Origin: an uncultured Bacilli bacterium
GTDB lineage: Bacteria; Bacillota_I; Bacilli_A; RF39; UBA660
DNA: 5,658 nt
Direction: 5' to 3'
NCBI GenBank assembly: GCA_947589695.1
Contig: CANQBY010000082.1
Location: 1 to 5,658, forward strand
Of the stretch, positions 1-4,267 are shown piece by piece. Every line of letters starts with the position of its first letter. Position 1 is the stretch's first letter. The position numbers and the translations under genes were made by a program. The notes under the pieces were generated by a model. That model made no database searches. It worked only from the letters and a program-made list of their open reading frames with translations, and was not told the DNA's origin.

Positions 1-21
1 CAAATCCCATACGAGTCACCA
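1..21 (+). tRNA. 3' end of a tRNA gene (partial), possibly tRNA-Lys
   Basis: The first 21 bases fit the 3' end of a tRNA whose 5' part lies outside the window. Reading back from the end there is an encoded CCA, discriminator A, a 7-nt acceptor strand ACGAGTC, a T-stem 3' strand CCCAT, and T-loop bases CAAAT, which would complete the usual TTCAAAT loop. A terminator follows directly. The implied acceptor 5' strand is GACTCGT, which I recall from tRNA-Lys of low-GC bacteria. The anticodon is not visible, so the amino acid identity is inference. Confidence 0.78.
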
Positions 22-33
22 ATTAAAAATTGT

Positions 34-57
34 AAGGCCTTTAATCAGAGGCTTTTT
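34..57 (+). terminator. Rho-independent terminator of the tRNA unit
   Basis: A 7-bp stem (34-40 with 49-55, core GCCT/AGGC plus one G-T pair) closes an 8-nt loop and runs into a T-tract (53-57). The outer arms 21-29 and 53-61 are also exact complements (AATTAAAAA/TTTTTAATT), so an extended fold is possible. It lies 13 bp after the tRNA CCA and would end that transcript. Confidence 0.7.
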
Positions 58-68
58 AATTAAATTTA

Positions 69-97
69 TTTACATGAATAAATTTTTATGTTAAGAT
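69..97 (+). promoter_or_regulatory. Sigma-A promoter of the + strand RNA gene
   Basis: The -35 box is TTTACA (69-74), then 17 bp, then the -10 box TAAGAT (92-97), preceded by TGT, which makes an extended -10. The predicted start is near 104. TTTACA is also the -35 of two other proposed promoters in this window. No gene on this strand follows before convergent gltX, which supports a stand-alone RNA. Confidence 0.5.
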
Positions 98-103
98 TTA
101 ATT

Positions 104-266
104 AGCAATAGAAATGTATTCCAATGCATATTCTATTAACGGGAGTTGGTAGCCCCAGCCTAGCTTCGGCGGTCAGAGAAATATGATACACAAAATAGAA
201 GGCTTTTGGCCCAAACAAATTATAGGGCGCTACTAAAGGACTTATCTTAGGATAGGTTCTTTTTTT
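104..266 (+). ncRNA. Candidate structured non-coding RNA, about 160 nt, family not recognised
   Basis: The region has its own promoter, several complementary arms and a terminator, and no ORF. A 5' hairpin pairs 107-119 with 124-137 (13 bp, one bulged A). A long-range helix pairs 146-156 with 225-236; its core GTAGCCCC matches GGGCGCTAC apart from one bulged C. Inside, AGCCT (157-161) can pair with AGGCT (200-204), and a GC-UUCG-GC mini-hairpin sits at 163-170. The 3' end is the terminator stem 235-262. It is much richer in GC than the flanking DNA. I compared it from memory with tRNA, tmRNA, RNase P, SRP, 6S and 5S RNAs and common riboswitches and saw no match. It cannot be a leader of a gene in this window, because the next gene is convergent. 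The folds were made by eye, and the exact ends are inferred from promoter and terminator. Confidence 0.55.
235..266 (+). terminator. Rho-independent terminator of the + strand RNA
   Basis: A 12-bp stem (235-246 with 251-262, with G-T wobbles) and the 4-nt loop TTAG are followed by a run of T to 266. This is a clear + strand terminator. The opposite strand lacks a good U-run at this hairpin, so it mainly serves the upstream RNA. Confidence 0.75.
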
Positions 267-308
267 AATATATATAAAACCCCTATTATGTTGAACAAAA
301 TAGAGGTT
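267..308 (-). terminator. Rho-independent terminator of gltX
   Basis: Read on the minus strand, 308-299 pairs with 287-278 (9 bp plus one C-A mismatch, 11-nt loop) and is followed by TTTTATATATATT. It lies about 36 bp beyond the gltX stop codon and faces the + strand terminator at 235-266, so the two convergent units end back to back. Confidence 0.6.
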
Positions 309-344
309 GCATATTTTATTATAATAAATATTTTTTTAAATTTA

Positions 345-2009
345 TCAATATTTTTCTTTAAATATTGCTAAACGTTTTAACATTCTTTCAGGACCTAAGA
401 TTTGCATTATATCATATAAATTAGGGGTCATGTTAAGAGTGGTTAAAACTACTCGCATAACAGTTGTAAAATCGGCGATACTTCCTTTATAAGCATCATG
501 ATTTTCTTTATAAAGTTTCATATCAGCTTGATAACCCATTTTAGTAGCTAATTCTTTAATTTTAGTAAACCATTCATCTTGAGTATCTTTAGCATTATAG
601 TAATTAGTTAAGTAATCTTTCATAATACTTTCTATTTCTTCTTTGTTGGTTATTTTTAAAAATTCATAGGTTAAATCTTTATTCCACTCTTCATCATACA
701 TATACCAAGATTTAGGAAAAATACTACTATAATTTTCATAATCTTTACGAGGTTTTTTAGATTCTCTTTCAATATTTAAGAATTTAATAGTATCTTCTTT
801 ATATTTACTGATTAGATTATAAATATCCTCATTATTAGTTTTGGCCCAATTTAAGTATTCTTGATATAAGTCTTGGGCCCGCATTTTCGAAATATAATTT
901 TTACTAATATTATCTAATTTATCTAAATCAAATAAAGCACCACTAGGACTCATTTTTTTAGGACTAAAAGGAAATTCATAAAATGGTTTATCCGGATTAT
1001 TGGTACGCCATTCCTCAAAGTTAGAATTAGCAATAGTTAAAACAGCGTCAATTACAGCCATCACCGGATAGCCTTTTTCTTCATAGAAAAACATTAAAGC
1101 TTCTGGATCTTTTCGTTTAGAGATTTTTCTAATCGTTCCTGTTTCGGAATCTTTCTTTAAAATTAAAGAAGTATGAATATACTTAGGCATTTTATAGCCA
1201 AAAGCTTTAAATAACTCATAATGAAGAGGAACACTACTCATCCATTCGCCCCCACGGACAACATGAGTGGTACGCATTAGGTGATCATCAACCACATGAG
1301 CAAAATGATATGTTGGAAGTAAATCGCCACTTTTCATAATGGGAACGTCTAAATCATTTTCCGGAAATTCAATTTTACCTTGCGTTAAATCCTCAAAAAT
1401 AAATTTACGATTAAAGTCCCCTTCGGATTTAAAACGAATAACAAATTTTTCCCCAGCTTTAATTCTTTTCGCAGCTTCATCTGGAGTTAAATCCCGACAT
1501 TTGGCATATTTACCATAAATACCAATTCTTTTTTTACTCTTAGTTTGATATTCGCGGATTTCGTTTATTTCTTCAGGCGTTAAAAAGCAAGGATAAGCGC
1601 GACCAATAGAAATTAAATATTTAACAAAAGTATGATAAATTTCCATTCGTTCACTTTGGATATAAGGGCCATAATTACCAACAATCTTACCTTGATACTC
1701 ATATTCATCAGGAGTTAAGTGATAATAATTTAAAATATGATGAATAAAATCAACTGCTCCTTCAACAGTTCTAGCTTGATCTGTATCTTCATTTCTTAAG
1801 AAAAAGATGCCGTTGCTAGATTTTGCTAAACAATAATTAATTACCGCGCTCATCATATTACCAATATGCATAAAACCGGTTGGGGATGGCGCATATCTAA
1901 CTACTTTAGCTCCTTCAGGAAGATTACGAGCAGGATATTCCTTCTCATAATCGGCGATAGTTTTGGTAATATTCGGAAATATTAAATCAGCTAATTCTTG
2001 AGTCGTCAT
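345..2009 (-). CDS. gltX: Glutamate--tRNA ligase (glutamyl-tRNA synthetase)
   Basis: This cytoplasmic class I aminoacyl-tRNA synthetase charges tRNA with glutamate using ATP. The 554-residue protein resembles the long clostridial form, whereas many bacterial enzymes have about 480 residues. It has a roughly 35-residue N-terminal extension before the Rossmann catalytic domain. Visible motifs are APSPTG (40-45) leading into the HIGH-type signature HIGN (48-51), RNEDTD (72-77; most relatives have RIEDTD), the catalytic-core stretch HFAHVVDDHLM (235-245) with HVVRGGEW (249-256), and the KMSKS-type loop KISKR (295-299). An alpha-helical anticodon-binding region fills about 370-554. The usual paired zinc cysteines are not present; only C141 and C171 fall in that area. 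ATG at 2007-2009 has AGAAGGA 6 bp upstream. The gene ends in TGA followed at once by TAA. The leader is too short for a T-box. Whether it also charges tRNA-Gln cannot be seen. Confidence 0.97.
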   Translation of the reverse strand: MTTQELADLIFPNITKTIADYEKEYPARNLPEGAKVVRYAPSPTGFMHIGNMMSAVINYCLAKSSNGIFFLRNEDTDQARTVEGAVDFIHHILNYYHLTPDEYEYQGKIVGNYGPYIQSERMEIYHTFVKYLISIGRAYPCFLTPEEINEIREYQTKSKKRIGIYGKYAKCRDLTPDEAAKRIKAGEKFVIRFKSEGDFNRKFIFEDLTQGKIEFPENDLDVPIMKSGDLLPTYHFAHVVDDHLMRTTHVVRGGEWMSSVPLHYELFKAFGYKMPKYIHTSLILKKDSETGTIRKISKRKDPEALMFFYEEKGYPVMAVIDAVLTIANSNFEEWRTNNPDKPFYEFPFSPKKMSPSGALFDLDKLDNISKNYISKMRAQDLYQEYLNWAKTNNEDIYNLISKYKEDTIKFLNIERESKKPRKDYENYSSIFPKSWYMYDEEWNKDLTYEFLKITNKEEIESIMKDYLTNYYNAKDTQDEWFTKIKELATKMGYQADMKLYKENHDAYKGSIADFTTVMRVVLTTLNMTPNLYDIMQILGPERMLKRLAIFKEKY

Positions 2010-2032
2010 AAAGATTCCTTCTTTCTTTTATT

Positions 2033-2061
2033 ATTTTACTTTAAATTACTTAAAAAGTAAA
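2033..2061 (-). promoter_or_regulatory. Sigma-A promoter of gltX
   Basis: On the minus strand there is a -35 TTTACT (2061-2056), exactly 17 bp, and a -10 TAAAAT (2038-2033). The predicted start near 2026 gives a leader of only about 17 nt that holds the AGAAGGA ribosome binding site (2022-2016). The perfect palindrome TTACTTAAAAAGTAA (2046-2060) overlaps the -35 and could be a regulator site. Confidence 0.6.
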
Positions 2062-2070
2062 GAGTACTTA

Positions 2071-2095
2071 AAAAGAAAAGACTATCTTAGTCTTT
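2071..2095 (-). terminator. Rho-independent terminator overlapping the end of the 90-residue gene
   Basis: On the minus strand AAAGACTA (2095-2088), loop AGA and TAGTCTTT (2084-2077) form a perfect 8-bp stem followed by TCTTTTT. The TAG stop codon (2084-2082) is part of the 3' arm. The hairpin separates this gene from gltX, which then has its own promoter. Confidence 0.7.
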
Positions 2096-2354
2096 CACTT
2101 TCATGAGATGGTTCATGGTCATTATTTAAAAAAACTAAATATTCATAAGCCCGCATTATAAAGAAGGTTTGTAAGGAACTTTTAGGTCTTCCTGGTAAAC
2201 GCATTAAAGAACGAGCAATATAAGCACAAGTATCCTCAACATGATAGTTATTAGCTAGAGCTTTAAGAACATAGTTATATTCCATTTGGGGTAAATCTTC
2301 TTTAGCTTCACCAATAATTATTTTTAAAATTTTTGATTGTAATTCATTAGTCAT
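2082..2354 (-). CDS. Hypothetical protein, 90 residues
   Basis: I do not recognise this protein. It is a real gene by context: ATG at 2352-2354 has a strong GGAGG site 6 bp upstream, a good promoter overlies the intergenic gap, and a terminator hairpin begins inside its last codons. The protein has no signal peptide or membrane segment and should be cytoplasmic. It is probably mostly helical: residues 1-50 alternate hydrophobic and charged positions, then comes a basic, proline-containing stretch LPGRPKSS (53-60), an aromatic helix TFFIMRAYEYLVFL (63-76), and a charged tail DHEPSHESERLR (79-90). There is one cysteine (C43). It lies directly downstream of sigK with no terminator between them, so it may also be read from the sigK transcript and could be linked to sporulation; that link is inference from position only. 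Confidence 0.85.
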   Translation of the reverse strand: MTNELQSKILKIIIGEAKEDLPQMEYNYVLKALANNYHVEDTCAYIARSLMRLPGRPKSSLQTFFIMRAYEYLVFLNNDHEPSHESERLR

Positions 2355-2373
2355 AATAAACCTCCAGAAATTT

Positions 2374-2402
2374 ATTTTACTAGAAAATAGATGGTTTGTA
2401 AA
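2374..2402 (-). promoter_or_regulatory. Sigma-A promoter of the 90-residue gene
   Basis: On the minus strand the -35 is TTTACA (2402-2397, five of six consensus bases), followed by 17 bp and a -10 TAAAAT (2379-2374). The -35 begins one base after the sigK stop codon (2406-2404). The predicted start near 2367 leaves a 12-13 nt leader that is little more than the GGAGG site at 2365-2361. Confidence 0.65.
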
Positions 2403-2403
2403 G

Positions 2404-3099
2404 TTAGAGACTTTTATTATTTTTAAGAAATTCTCTTAAAACTTTAGTTAAAGCTCTTTTTTCAATACGGGAGACATAACTACGCGAAATATGTAATTTT
2501 TTTGCAATTTCTTTTTGGGTTTGTTCTTCTTCATTTAATAAGCCATATCTTTTTATTAAGATTTCTTGTTCTCTTTTAGATAAAACTTTAAAATAATCTT
2601 TAAGTAAACTAATATTTTCTTGGATATGAATAGAATCAAGAATATCTAGGCTTTCATCTTTGATAACTTCCATTAAGCTAATCTCATTACCATCTTTATC
2701 ATATCCAATAGAATCATTTAAACTAATAGTATTATTATTTTTTTTATTACTCCGAAAATGCATAAGAATTTCATTTTCAATACAACGAGCAGCATAAGTA
2801 GTTATTTTAGTAGCTTTACTTTTTTGATAAGAGTCAATACCTTTAATTAAACCAATAGTTCCAATACTTATTAAATCATCAGTATCATAATTATTATTAT
2901 CATATTTTTTAACGATATGGGCAACTAATCTTAAATTATGTTCAATAAGTTTATTACGAGCAGTCTTATCACCTTTAAGCATGGCATTGATACAGGCTTC
3001 TTCTTCCTCAGTACTTAAGGGTTCAGGGAATACTTGATTAGAATAACTACCTGTAAAAAAAAGCATATCTTTAATTAAATTAATTAAGTTTAAAAACAT
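2404..3099 (-). CDS. sigK: RNA polymerase sporulation sigma factor, sigma-K type
   Basis: The 231-residue protein matches sigma-K, the late mother-cell sigma factor of endospore formers, better than sigma-E. Diagnostic stretches are NLRLVAHIVKKY (55-66), DLISIGTIGLIKGIDSY (75-91), TYAARCIENEILM (101-113, region 2.3/2.4), GNEISLMEV (137-145) and the region 4 helix-turn-helix around QKEIAKKLHISRSYVSRIEK (195-214). The N-terminus is hydrophobic (MFLNLINLIKDMLFFTG) and is followed by S18-Y19, which lines up with the pro-sequence and Ser-Tyr cleavage site of Bacillus pro-sigma-K. By analogy it may be held inactive until cleaved by a SpoIVFB-type protease. The gene is uninterrupted, with no skin-like element. 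ATG at 3097-3099 has AGGAAG 7 bp upstream. Family assignment is firm; activity in sporulation here is inferred. Confidence 0.93.
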   Translation of the reverse strand: MFLNLINLIKDMLFFTGSYSNQVFPEPLSTEEEEACINAMLKGDKTARNKLIEHNLRLVAHIVKKYDNNNYDTDDLISIGTIGLIKGIDSYQKSKATKITTYAARCIENEILMHFRSNKKNNNTISLNDSIGYDKDGNEISLMEVIKDESLDILDSIHIQENISLLKDYFKVLSKREQEILIKRYGLLNEEEQTQKEIAKKLHISRSYVSRIEKRALTKVLREFLKNNKSL

Positions 3100-3117
3100 A
3101 AATTCACTTCCTAATTA

Positions 3118-3147
3118 ATTATATTTAGAAAATATATTTTTAAACAA
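3118..3147 (-). promoter_or_regulatory. Possible promoter of sigK
   Basis: A perfect TATAAT (3123-3118) lies on the minus strand. The best -35 is only TTGTTT (3147-3142) at 18 bp, right against the U-run of the upstream terminator. The predicted start near 3111 would leave about 12 nt before the ATG. I saw no convincing sigma-E or sigma-K type -10 (CATA-type) here. Confidence 0.35.
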
Positions 3148-3167
3148 AAAAAGTGTTTTACACACTT
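3146..3167 (-). terminator. Rho-independent terminator of the 77-residue XRE gene
   Basis: On the minus strand AAGTGT (3167-3162), loop GTAAA, ACACTT (3156-3151) is a perfect 6-bp stem followed by TTTTT (3150-3146). It starts within the TAA stop codon (3168-3166) of the upstream gene. It separates the XRE pair from sigK. Confidence 0.72.
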
Positions 3168-3399
3168 AATTAAAAAAGTTATTGATATTAGTATCTAAAA
3201 TAACACTTATTTTATATAAATCATAAATAGATATAGTTAAATTTGGATTATAATTTAGAAACTTAGATAAATAATCAAGTTTTATGTCGGCGATAGTAGC
3301 AAGTTCTTCGATACTTATATTTTTAAGAGCTAAATATTTATTAATATTATCAGCAACAGTTTTATATACTTGTAAATCAAAGTTATATTTTGTTTTCAT
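3166..3399 (-). CDS. Small XRE-family helix-turn-helix protein (degenerate HTH)
   Basis: This 77-residue protein consists almost only of a Cro/CI-type DNA-binding domain. A helix KTVADNINKYLALKN (13-27) precedes the HTH ISIEELATIADIKLDYLSKF (28-47), and the C-terminal helix has the family pattern IYDLYKISVILDTNINNFF (58-76). The region between resembles XRE relatives, but the usual Gln/Ser contact pattern is weak, so DNA affinity is uncertain. It is a diverged paralogue of the next XRE gene: both share LYKISV followed by an N..FF ending. ATG at 3397-3399 has only GGTGA as a ribosome binding site, 7 bp upstream. A 10-bp palindrome overlies its proposed -10 box and suggests self-repression. It probably binds as a dimer; its targets are unknown. 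Confidence 0.82.
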   Translation of the reverse strand: MKTKYNFDLQVYKTVADNINKYLALKNISIEELATIADIKLDYLSKFLNYNPNLTISIYDLYKISVILDTNINNFFN

Positions 3400-3416
3400 T
3401 ATGCTTCACCACTTAT

Positions 3417-3445
3417 ATTGTACAATGTTTTTAAAGATTTATAAA
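3417..3445 (-). promoter_or_regulatory. Possible promoter with overlapping operator for the 77-residue XRE gene
   Basis: On the minus strand a -35-like TTTATA (3445-3440), 17 bp, and -10 TACAAT (3422-3417) can be seen. The perfect palindrome ATTGTACAAT (3417-3426) covers the -10, as expected for an operator that blocks polymerase. The predicted start near 3410 makes the leader about 10 nt. The -35 is only four of six, so the promoter call is moderate. Confidence 0.4.
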
Positions 3446-3524
3446 GCTTTTTTTAATAAACTAAATAATATTAAGAATTTTAAAAGATAAAAGAGGAGTA
3501 AAGAAATAGGTTTATTTTTTTTAA

Positions 3525-3770
3525 TTATTCAATGAAAAATTGATCCATAGAAACATTTAGAACAACAGATATTTTATATAAAGTATTTAAACTCATTCCT
3601 TCTTTACCAAAAGTGGTTTCAAAACGACGAAGGAAATCATTAGATACTCCAATATCTAGAGCTAATTGTTCTTGAGTTATACCAGCCATTTTGCGATATT
3701 TACGAACGTTTCTAGCGACTACTTCAATGATATTTTGATTAAATGTAAAATCTCTTTTAAAGGTTGTCAT
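3525..3770 (-). CDS. Small XRE-family transcriptional regulator
   Basis: The 81-residue protein is a single Cro/CI helix-turn-helix domain. Helix 1 is IIEVVARNVRKYRKMAG (14-30), the HTH is ITQEQLALDIGVSNDFLRRF (31-50), with the classic TQ-x-x-LA and GVS pattern, and the C-terminal helix is LNTLYKISVVLNVSMDQFF (61-79). It should bind operators as a dimer and act as a repressor. I chose ATG at 3768-3770. An in-frame GTG at 3777-3779 would add three residues but lies only 1 bp from the GGAG site (3784-3781), whereas the ATG is 10 bp away. A 13-bp inverted repeat between its proposed -35 and -10 suggests self-control. It is the first gene downstream of the repeat RNA and the palindrome-rich spacer, so those may be its targets; this is inference. 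No clear terminator separates it from the second XRE gene. Confidence 0.9.
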   Translation of the reverse strand: MTTFKRDFTFNQNIIEVVARNVRKYRKMAGITQEQLALDIGVSNDFLRRFETTFGKEGMSLNTLYKISVVLNVSMDQFFIE

Positions 3771-3816
3771 ATTATTCACTCTCCATACTATTTATTTTAC
3801 TAGTTTAAGAGATTTT

Positions 3817-3844
3817 ATTCTATGAAGTGTTACTTCCTAATCAA
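3817..3844 (-). promoter_or_regulatory. Promoter with spacer operator for the 81-residue XRE gene
   Basis: On the minus strand a -35 TTGATT (3844-3839), 16 bp, and -10 TAGAAT (3822-3817) can be read. The spacer holds the perfect inverted repeat GAAGT-GTT-ACTTC (3824-3836), a position where a bound repressor would exclude polymerase. The start would be near 3810, with a leader of about 40 nt. A second -10-like TAAAAT nearer the gene (3800-3795 area) has no matching -35. Confidence 0.42.
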
Positions 3845-3952
3845 GTTAACTCTTTATTTTTCTTATTTATTATAAGATAAAATTAAAGTTTAAACAAGGG
3901 GGATTTTTTGGCATATTTCGGCGATTTTTGGTTTTTTAGAAAAAAAATTTTA

Positions 3953-3971
3953 TTTGGTAAAAATTACCAAA
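3953..3971. repeat. Perfect inverted repeat TTTGGTAA/TTACCAAA
   Basis: Two exact 8-bp arms lie around a 3-bp centre in A/T-run DNA. It could be an operator. As RNA on the minus strand it is a hairpin followed some 6 nt later by a U-rich run, so a weak terminator is also possible. Confidence 0.5.
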
Positions 3972-3987
3972 AAAAAATTAATAATTT

Positions 3988-4026
3988 TTAACAAAAAGTT
4001 GTCATATTGTTAATTTTTTATTAACA
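3988..4026. repeat. Cluster of three TTAACA-type half sites forming two alternative palindromes
   Basis: Arm A TTAACAA (3988-3994), arm B TTGTTAA (4007-4013) and arm C ATTAACA (4020-4026). B can pair fully with A (12-nt loop) or with C (as TGTTAAT/ATTAACA, 5-nt loop), but not with both. It could be a multi-site operator or an RNA switch if transcribed; I cannot tell which. Confidence 0.5.
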
Positions 4027-4063
4027 GTTTTTGGGCATATTCGAAGTATGAAGTAATAAATAA

Positions 4064-4092
4064 AAAGAAAAAGATTAGAATAATTTCTAATC
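4064..4092 (-). terminator. Rho-independent terminator of the repeat RNA
   Basis: On the minus strand GATTAGAA (4092-4085), a 4-nt loop and TTCTAATC (4080-4073) form a perfect 8-bp stem, followed by TTTTTCTTTTT. It is AT-rich but has a long U-run. It lies 8 bp after the last repeat unit and would end both the repeat RNA and any readthrough from the 374-residue gene. Confidence 0.7.
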
Positions 4093-4099
4093 AATCAAA

Positions 4100-4239
4100 C
4101 TTTTTTGGTTCCCACTATGGCTTGGGTACTCCTACTTTTTTCATTCCCACTTTGGCTTGGGATCTCCTACTTTTTTCATTCCCACTTTGGCTTGGGTTCT
4201 CCTGCTTTTTTAATTCCCACTATGGCTTGGGTACTCCGA
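4100..4239. repeat. Four tandem 35-bp repeats
   Basis: Units are 4100-4134, 4135-4169, 4170-4204 and 4205-4239, with a partial copy of the linker continuing to 4249. On the + strand each begins C-T6, then holds CCCACTWTGGCTTGGG and CTCC. The core is identical apart from one A/T site. Units 1 and 4 share TATGG and GGGTACTCC; units 2 and 3 share TTTGG and have GGGATCTCC or GGGTTCTCC. There are no spacers, so this is not a CRISPR array. The period is not a multiple of three, so it is not a protein repeat. Confidence 0.97.
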
Positions 4240-4267
4240 CTTTTTTAATACACTTTCGTGTAAATAT

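Larger units (their letters stand above)
3845..4063. other. AT-rich, palindrome-dense intergenic region without genes
   Basis: I find no gene here on either strand; the only ATG-led frames are 5-14 codons. It holds several perfect inverted repeats: TCTTAT/ATAAGA (3861-3866, 3872-3877), TTTGGTAA/TTACCAAA (3953-3960, 3964-3971), TTAACAA/TTGTTAA (3988-3994, 4007-4013) and TGTTAAT/ATTAACA (4008-4014, 4020-4026). Two near-identical words also occur, TTTTTTGGCATATTTCG (3904-3920) and TTTTTGGGCATATTCG (4028-4043). This may be an operator region for the adjacent regulators. No convincing promoter is visible. Confidence 0.6.
4064..4261 (-). ncRNA. Candidate tandem-repeat non-coding RNA, about 200 nt, type III antitoxin-like layout
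   Basis: A promoter at 4268-4296, a predicted start near 4261, four 35-nt repeats and a terminator make a complete RNA gene on the minus strand. The RNA would open with the hairpin ACAC-GAAA-GTGT (4261-4250), a GNRA tetraloop placed at the 5' end. Each repeat then has an A6-G linker, AGGAG or CGGAG, two variable bases, and CCCA-AGCCAWAG-UGGG, a 4-bp hairpin with an 8-nt loop. A possible pseudoknot pairs GG of the GGAG motif with CC in that loop. Repeats of 34-36 nt followed by a terminator are known from type III antitoxin RNAs (ToxI, AntiQ), but no toxin gene follows. A protein- or ribosome-titrating RNA is an alternative. Transcription is predicted, not shown, and part may come from readthrough of the upstream gene. 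Confidence 0.6.

Noticed and set aside
38..52. TTTAATCAGAGG in the terminator resembles the anticodon arm of a tRNA-Lys
   Set aside because: There is no surrounding cloverleaf, and the bases are explained as the loop and 3' arm of the terminator hairpin.
3156..3164. TTTTACACA, a distant DnaA-box look-alike
   Set aside because: It has mismatches, is single, and is part of a terminator hairpin; nothing else suggests a replication origin.
3284..3490. A 68-codon + strand open frame with a hydrophobic translation
   Set aside because: It lies antisense over the 77-residue XRE gene, has no good ribosome binding site, and its hydrophobic look is a by-product of AT-rich antisense reading.
3446..3524. 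Possible terminator between the two XRE genes
   Set aside because: Only short AT-only pairings are present, with no stem next to a U-run, so I cannot support one.
3771..3779. GTG start adding three residues to the 81-residue XRE protein
   Set aside because: It lies only 1 bp from GGAG; the ATG at 3768-3770 has normal spacing.
4001..4008. GTCATATT, identical to a sigma-E -35 consensus
   Set aside because: No CATACA-type -10 occurs 13-16 bp further on, and no + strand gene follows.
4115..4179. Chain of mini-ORFs in the repeats: 12 codons starting at 4179 and 9 codons starting at 4144, overlapping as ATGA
   Set aside because: The overlap follows automatically from the 35-nt period, only two of four units have the ATG, and no ribosome binding site is at the right distance. 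A leader-peptide role is not excluded but unsupported.
4100..4239. CRISPR array
   Set aside because: The 35-bp units are contiguous with no unique spacers, and no cas gene is near.
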